From positions 124,001 through 188,000 of the forward strand of contig NW_022985710.1 of NCBI RefSeq assembly GCF_902459465.1: 64,000 nt of DNA, in the 5' to 3' direction. Positions within the stretch are counted from its first letter, which is position 1. Every line of letters starts with the position of its first letter. The notes beneath the pieces are model-generated. The model was not told the DNA's origin. It ran no database searches and saw nothing but the letters and a program-made list of their open reading frames with translations. The position numbers and the translations under genes were made by a program. This DNA comes from Asterias rubens. Its lineage: Eukaryota; Echinodermata; Asteroidea; Forcipulatida; Asteriidae. Shown piece by piece: positions 59,445-64,000 of this stretch.

Positions 59445-61880
59445 GGGAATTCAATGTATTTTATTTTTCCTGAGGCGAGGCACGTTTCAGCATAAAACGT
59501 GGCTCAATTTGTGTATTCCATTCGCAGATTATTCTCGTGTGTGGACATAAAACCATTCATGATTTTCAGCAACAAAATAAGGCTACCATAGAAAATTATT
59601 TAAAAAAGAAGAAAATTCACGGGTTAGTTTTAAATTTTCTTCCTCCATGGTTTATCGATAGGCCAATACTTGTGTACACCTGGCCGTCACACATGGATAG
59701 AGGATTAAAACAACCGAACGGTAAAAATATAACTTTTATTTGGCTTTAAAAATGTTGCCCCGATAAAGAAATGTTTTCAACAATTGTGTTCAACTTTAAA
59801 AATGAGGAGTGCGTTAAATCATTTTACCACAACTACAGACGTAGAGGGCGGCCTGTTCTTCATGTTCTACAATGAATCCGAGGGTACCGTCTTACATTCA
59901 ACTAATTGTTGAAACAAAGCCCCCCCCCCCCCCCGATCACAACATTTCGCGATCTTCACGTTTAGGTTTTGAGTAACAGCGGCCTTGATGAACACGCTTT
60001 GTCAACAGAGTTCGGACCCTTGTCATCGTGCCGACAAACCTTTACCCGATGCTCAGCCGTTTAGTCTCCCATGATACCGAGCGGCCAGAGATCGCTTGAC
60101 CTCCCCGGGCGGCGGGCTGGCTTCCAAAAGCCAATGGACAGGGAGTAATACGGACCACCCACCGTAATTATAGCATGTCGCCATACTGCATGTCGAAAAC
60201 AAATCCTTCGACTCAGGGCTGGGGTTTTAGTTGTCTCTTTAATGCGTCCAAATTGAAGATTACTTGAAATTAGTAATTTCATCACCATCAATGTTTTCTT
60301 CTGTCTCATGATAAATTTGGCGGGTAAATGCAACTTATTTTTAGAAGTTAGTGCTTGCTTAGGAGATTCGGCATAGATCTTCAGCGACAGGTAATTCCGT
60401 ACGCGTACGGTTACAAAGCGAGATTAATCCCTAAATCTCAACCGTCGCCTCGGGCTCATGGACGGGGGAAGAACAGCAAGCAGATGTCATGGCTTTCTAC
60501 CCGGGCATGATGCAGTTACACAATAATCATGTCTGACTTATTTTTTTTAAATTTATTATTATTATTTTTTTTTTTTTTTTTTGGGGGGGGTTGATCTTCC
60601 ATTTTAATGAGCGTAGTGACTGCCCATAGTTGCTGATTGTTTGTTGATACAGGGAATGTATCATTATGCGAACCCACGATGATTTTTAAAATCATGGAAC
60701 GCATTAAGGCATGGTGTACCTTCATTTTTGGGAACCGTTCGATTGTTTTAATCTACAATAAAACTAACACGCGAACTGGTTTCAAAAGGTGGCCGCGTTG
60801 TTGAGATATCGCCGAACGTACAAAGCGAATAATGTACACACGCAGGAAAAGTTATTCCTCTAACAAACTAAGAAGCACTTCTGAAATTCAAAATAATTGT
60901 TGGCATAAAATCTTTATCTTTTTACGTAACAGCATTACCTCGAAGTGACAGTTTTTTTCCAAAAATTATTTCTACTATAGAAATCCACTGTAATTCACAC
61001 CAACAGTTTTGACTGCCAGTATTTTTGAGTGATAACAAAAAAACCAAATATTCCCTTTAAACATAATGCACTATATGAGGCAGTGTATACTATAGTTTCA
61101 GTTATTCAAACGATTGCTTCGAAATAACTTTTTTTATGGCTCTTTCATATCGTAATTGTTTCATTATGTCAACAATAAATTAAAAACATAAAAAGGTATA
61201 AACGGACGGGACAAAACGAAACAAAACGAGTGCAGAAGGGAGCGATTAATTCCAGTAAAACAAAAAACTAATTCCGACCTATGATCAGGTTACCTTGTAT
61301 TCCTATAATTAGTCCCGTTACAAGTTTCAGCTATTCCTTCCCGTAAATCACACTAACATTTCAGTCATTTTGGACTTAATAAAAAATAATTGAATGTATC
61401 AAGTTTAGACTTCAAACCGCCGCGTGCCTGTGTGACTTGCAAGGTTTGCATCGCATGTCAAAAAGGAACAGGTTACTGTAAATCATGAATCATGTACGAG
61501 AACATGAATTTGTCAAAAGAACTCTGGTATTGGTGTCACAACTCTTACCCGAACAAAAACCTGAATAACTTGTCCACCCATCCCTTTGCCACAGTGGTGT
61601 TCCGCCCCAACTTGACAACCGCGCACAAACTAAAGAATTTAAGTCATTTACTTATGTTGTTAAAAAAAGAAAATGAAGAATGATTTGTCAATCCAAGTTG
61701 TAATTTTACGTTTACGCAAATTAGTCGAAAATAACATTTTATGAGTGACATTCGATCATGGAGCTATACCACTGACCTTAGCCCAATTAAAACCTAGACT
61801 TGATTCAAGCCCCGTGCGAGGGGTTCCCCTAAGCATGGCCGCAGTCAAAATGTGGCTACCGTGGTTCCGCGTGCGGAACA
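57089..61880. other. 3' flank, no gene recognised
   Basis: No open frame with a known domain or splice pattern. It includes a MITE-A end fragment near 58190-58270, a GA microsatellite at 59404-59441, a C run near 59921, a T/G run near 60560-60590, and an AT-rich remainder. Confidence 0.5.
59404..59441. repeat. (GA)n microsatellite
   Basis: About 19 uninterrupted GA dinucleotides. Confidence 0.9.
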
Positions 61881-62799
61881 AGGGGCCGATTTCACTAACG
61901 TCTATGTTTGCGATCATCGCTAACACACTTGCGATGAGATCACAAACCTCAAATCCATCGCAATTGCGATGTCGCTAATTCTGCGTTTCACTAAAGTCAT
62001 CGCAATTGCGATGACATTGAAGGGAAATCAAGTTTTCGTACGAGGCTAATAGTAGTGACCTTTGACATCCCGCAACAAAATCGTCGGTCGTCGCTCGAAA
62101 TGAAATGGCATTGTGCAGTTTATATGTAAATCGTTGTCATGTTGGTGCATACGAACTATTGTGGACGATGTTTAGGCATTCATTTACAAAGGGTTAAAGC
62201 ATTTATAGGCCTATGGCCTCTATTATAATTTAAGATTTTAATAAACAGTTTTCGTAAATCTGTTGTAACGGTGGGATTGATGAAAATTCTGACATATCTG
62301 TCTAATAATATAGCTTCGCACTGTCAATTTGCCAATACATTACACATTTTTTCTAAAAATGGTGGTTAAAATAATCGAACCCATATAGTATCTCCTTTTT
62401 ACCGATATTAAGGGGCTCTTTGCTGCAGTTGCGTCGCTGATAGTTGTCATCGCCAATCTGAGTCTACCAGGTAAAAGACCACACGACTAAAATAATGTAG
62501 CGCCACTCATTTTACTCTAAATCACGGACAATTTATACGTCAAAACGTACACCGCTATAACTATAAGCACGTAATGGCGCAATGTATCATAAGTTTGCGA
62601 TGAACTTTTACTTTGTGACCACTAACATGTCATCGCAAGATTGTCATCGCTAAATAAAACTTTGCGACGAGTATATTCATCGTTAAGTTTTAATGAAATC
62701 GTCGGCTAAAAAACCATCGCTAAGTTGGGATGTATTTTAGATTTAGCGATCGATTTCGGTGTTTGCGATGACCAAAACGCGTTAGTGAAATCGACCCCA
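61881..62799. mobile_element. TIR element of about 919 bp, GCGATG-rich
   Basis: GGGGCCGATTTCACTAACG at the left is inverted as CGTTAGTGAAATCGACCCC at the right. Both ends are rich in short TTGCGATGA/TCATCGCAA motifs in both orientations. There is no coding capacity. It sits inside another inverted pair (AGACTTGATTCAAGCCCC near 61797; GGACTTGGGTCAAGTCT near 62850). Confidence 0.8.
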
Positions 62800-63684
62800 G
62801 ATCGGGGGAATGCAGCGAATCACAAAACAATCTAGCGATGGCACGGGATTAGGACTTGGGTCAAGTCTAATTAAAACCCCGTTAGGCACCCCATAAATGA
62901 TTCGATGGAAGCCTCTGTAATGTAGTATACAGTAATGACAACCATGTACATGTACAGCAAGATGTACCTGTCTTGGTTCCAGGCCCGGACGCCGTGAAAA
63001 ACAGCCCGAAAGCCTAATATGTGGTAGTCTTGAAATCAAGTCGGTAAATTAATGCTAAGCGCGGTGTGGTCATGGGGACGGTACAGCCATCCTCGATTCC
63101 TGTATGTGTGCGAGTCAGTGGCCACGCACTACCAACGACCGTTGCATGAATGTACAGTATAATCGCAATGTAACTGTTGCATGAACGGAAGTGTGTGTAT
63201 TTATAACAAAGAGGCAGCGCCCAACGACTTGTCATCAAGTCTATCGTACGCGGTGATGAACCATGCAGGGCAAGGCTTCGATTGAGCTCCTTCGCACTGG
63301 GGTAACCGTGGCGCGAAAAATACCCCCCCCCCCTCATTTCAAACCAAGAACACAAGGCGTCTTGTGTGAACGTCAATAAAGACCTTGGGCATCAATTAAG
63401 CACTCGGTGATTGAATTTGCTCATTAGCATCCACAGCAGATGTTTGGAGAGGGCTTGTCGATTAGACGGTATGCAGAAGTCTTAAAATAGATCGTGGGTG
63501 GGTGAAACAAAGGGTATTAGGCTACTGACGGGAAACATCTCTCTAAACGATCGCTGACATTCCTGACGTGGTATAATTATGAAGTGTGCATTCCGCGAAA
63601 AACTTAGTCAACAAGCTTCCCTTGACACTATACTCATCGTACCACCCACCCCCTCCCCCACCACACCCCAACATCCACCCACAC

Positions 63685-64000
63685 TTAAAGACACTGGACA
63701 CTATTGGTAATATGTCAAAGACCTGTCTTCTCTCTTGGTGTATCTCAACATAATTATGCATAACATAACAAACCTGTGAACATTTTAGATCAATCGGTTG
63801 TCGAAGTTGCGAGATATTATTAAAAAAAAAAAAAAAAAAAAAAAATATACCCTCGTCGCACCATGGTCACACGAAGTTGTGTGTTTTTGATGCTTGATTT
63901 CGAAACCTCAAATTCTAAATCTGAGGTTTCGAAATCAAGCATCAAAACCACCACTTCGGTGGACCATGGTGGCGAGGGTATATTTTTTTTTTTTTTTTTT
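63685..64000. mobile_element. MITE family A copy with long hairpin, cut by window edge
   Basis: Begins AAAGACACTGGACACTATTG. From about 63815 a hairpin runs to the end: poly-A, ATATACCCTCGTCGCACCAT, GTTTTTGATGCTTGATTTCG and their inverse. Confidence 0.75.

Overview
This is an animal genome segment, most likely from an echinoderm and probably a sea star. The evidence is many short phase-1 exons, abundant foldback MITEs and tRNA-derived SINEs inside introns, and a multi-exon polycystin-1/REJ-family gene. The species is an inference; no species-specific marker was found.

The window is dominated by one very large plus-strand gene, 7922-57055. Spliced by eye it gives one uninterrupted frame of 12,453 nt (about 4,150 residues). 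In order it encodes: a signal peptide and short basic linker; five LDL-receptor class A modules; a SUEL/rhamnose-binding-type lectin domain; a farnesoic acid O-methyltransferase-like (FAMeT) domain; about 39 usable calcium-binding-type EGF modules; a PKD domain; a REJ region; a GPS autoproteolysis motif (HL/T); a first membrane helix; a PLAT domain; and ten further helices ending in a PKD-channel pore with an Leu-Gly-Asp filter. This is the 11-helix layout of the polycystin-1 family, closest in kind to PKD1L2/sea-urchin REJ proteins, with an unusual extracellular part. AATAAA signals follow the stop.

A second gene on the minus strand (131-4187, running off the left edge) begins with a first coding exon identical to that of the plus gene, a matching TATA box and 5' leader, a similar second exon and then LDL-A exons. 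The two are a head-to-head paralogous pair made by an inverted duplication. About 3.6 kb of repeat-rich DNA separates their promoters.

Layout: 1-4250, 5' part of the minus gene; 4250-7860, intergenic spacer; 7860-16661, signal peptide and LDL-A exons, the last four formed by a roughly 3 kb tandem duplication; 16662-23221, long repeat-filled intron; 23222-27270, lectin and FAMeT exons, with a decayed LINE in between; 27579-35815, tandem array of 41 EGF exons at about 202 bp per unit; 36158-48668, PKD and REJ exons; 49360-57055, GPS, PLAT and channel exons; 57056-64000, 3' flank with no recognisable gene, rich in mobile elements.

The most unusual parts are the EGF exon array, in which introns and exons are homogenised together, a T-to-I switch recurs at a predicted O-fucose site, one unit lacks its splice acceptor, one terminal unit is broken and one intron carries a deletion scar; and the divergent gene pair.
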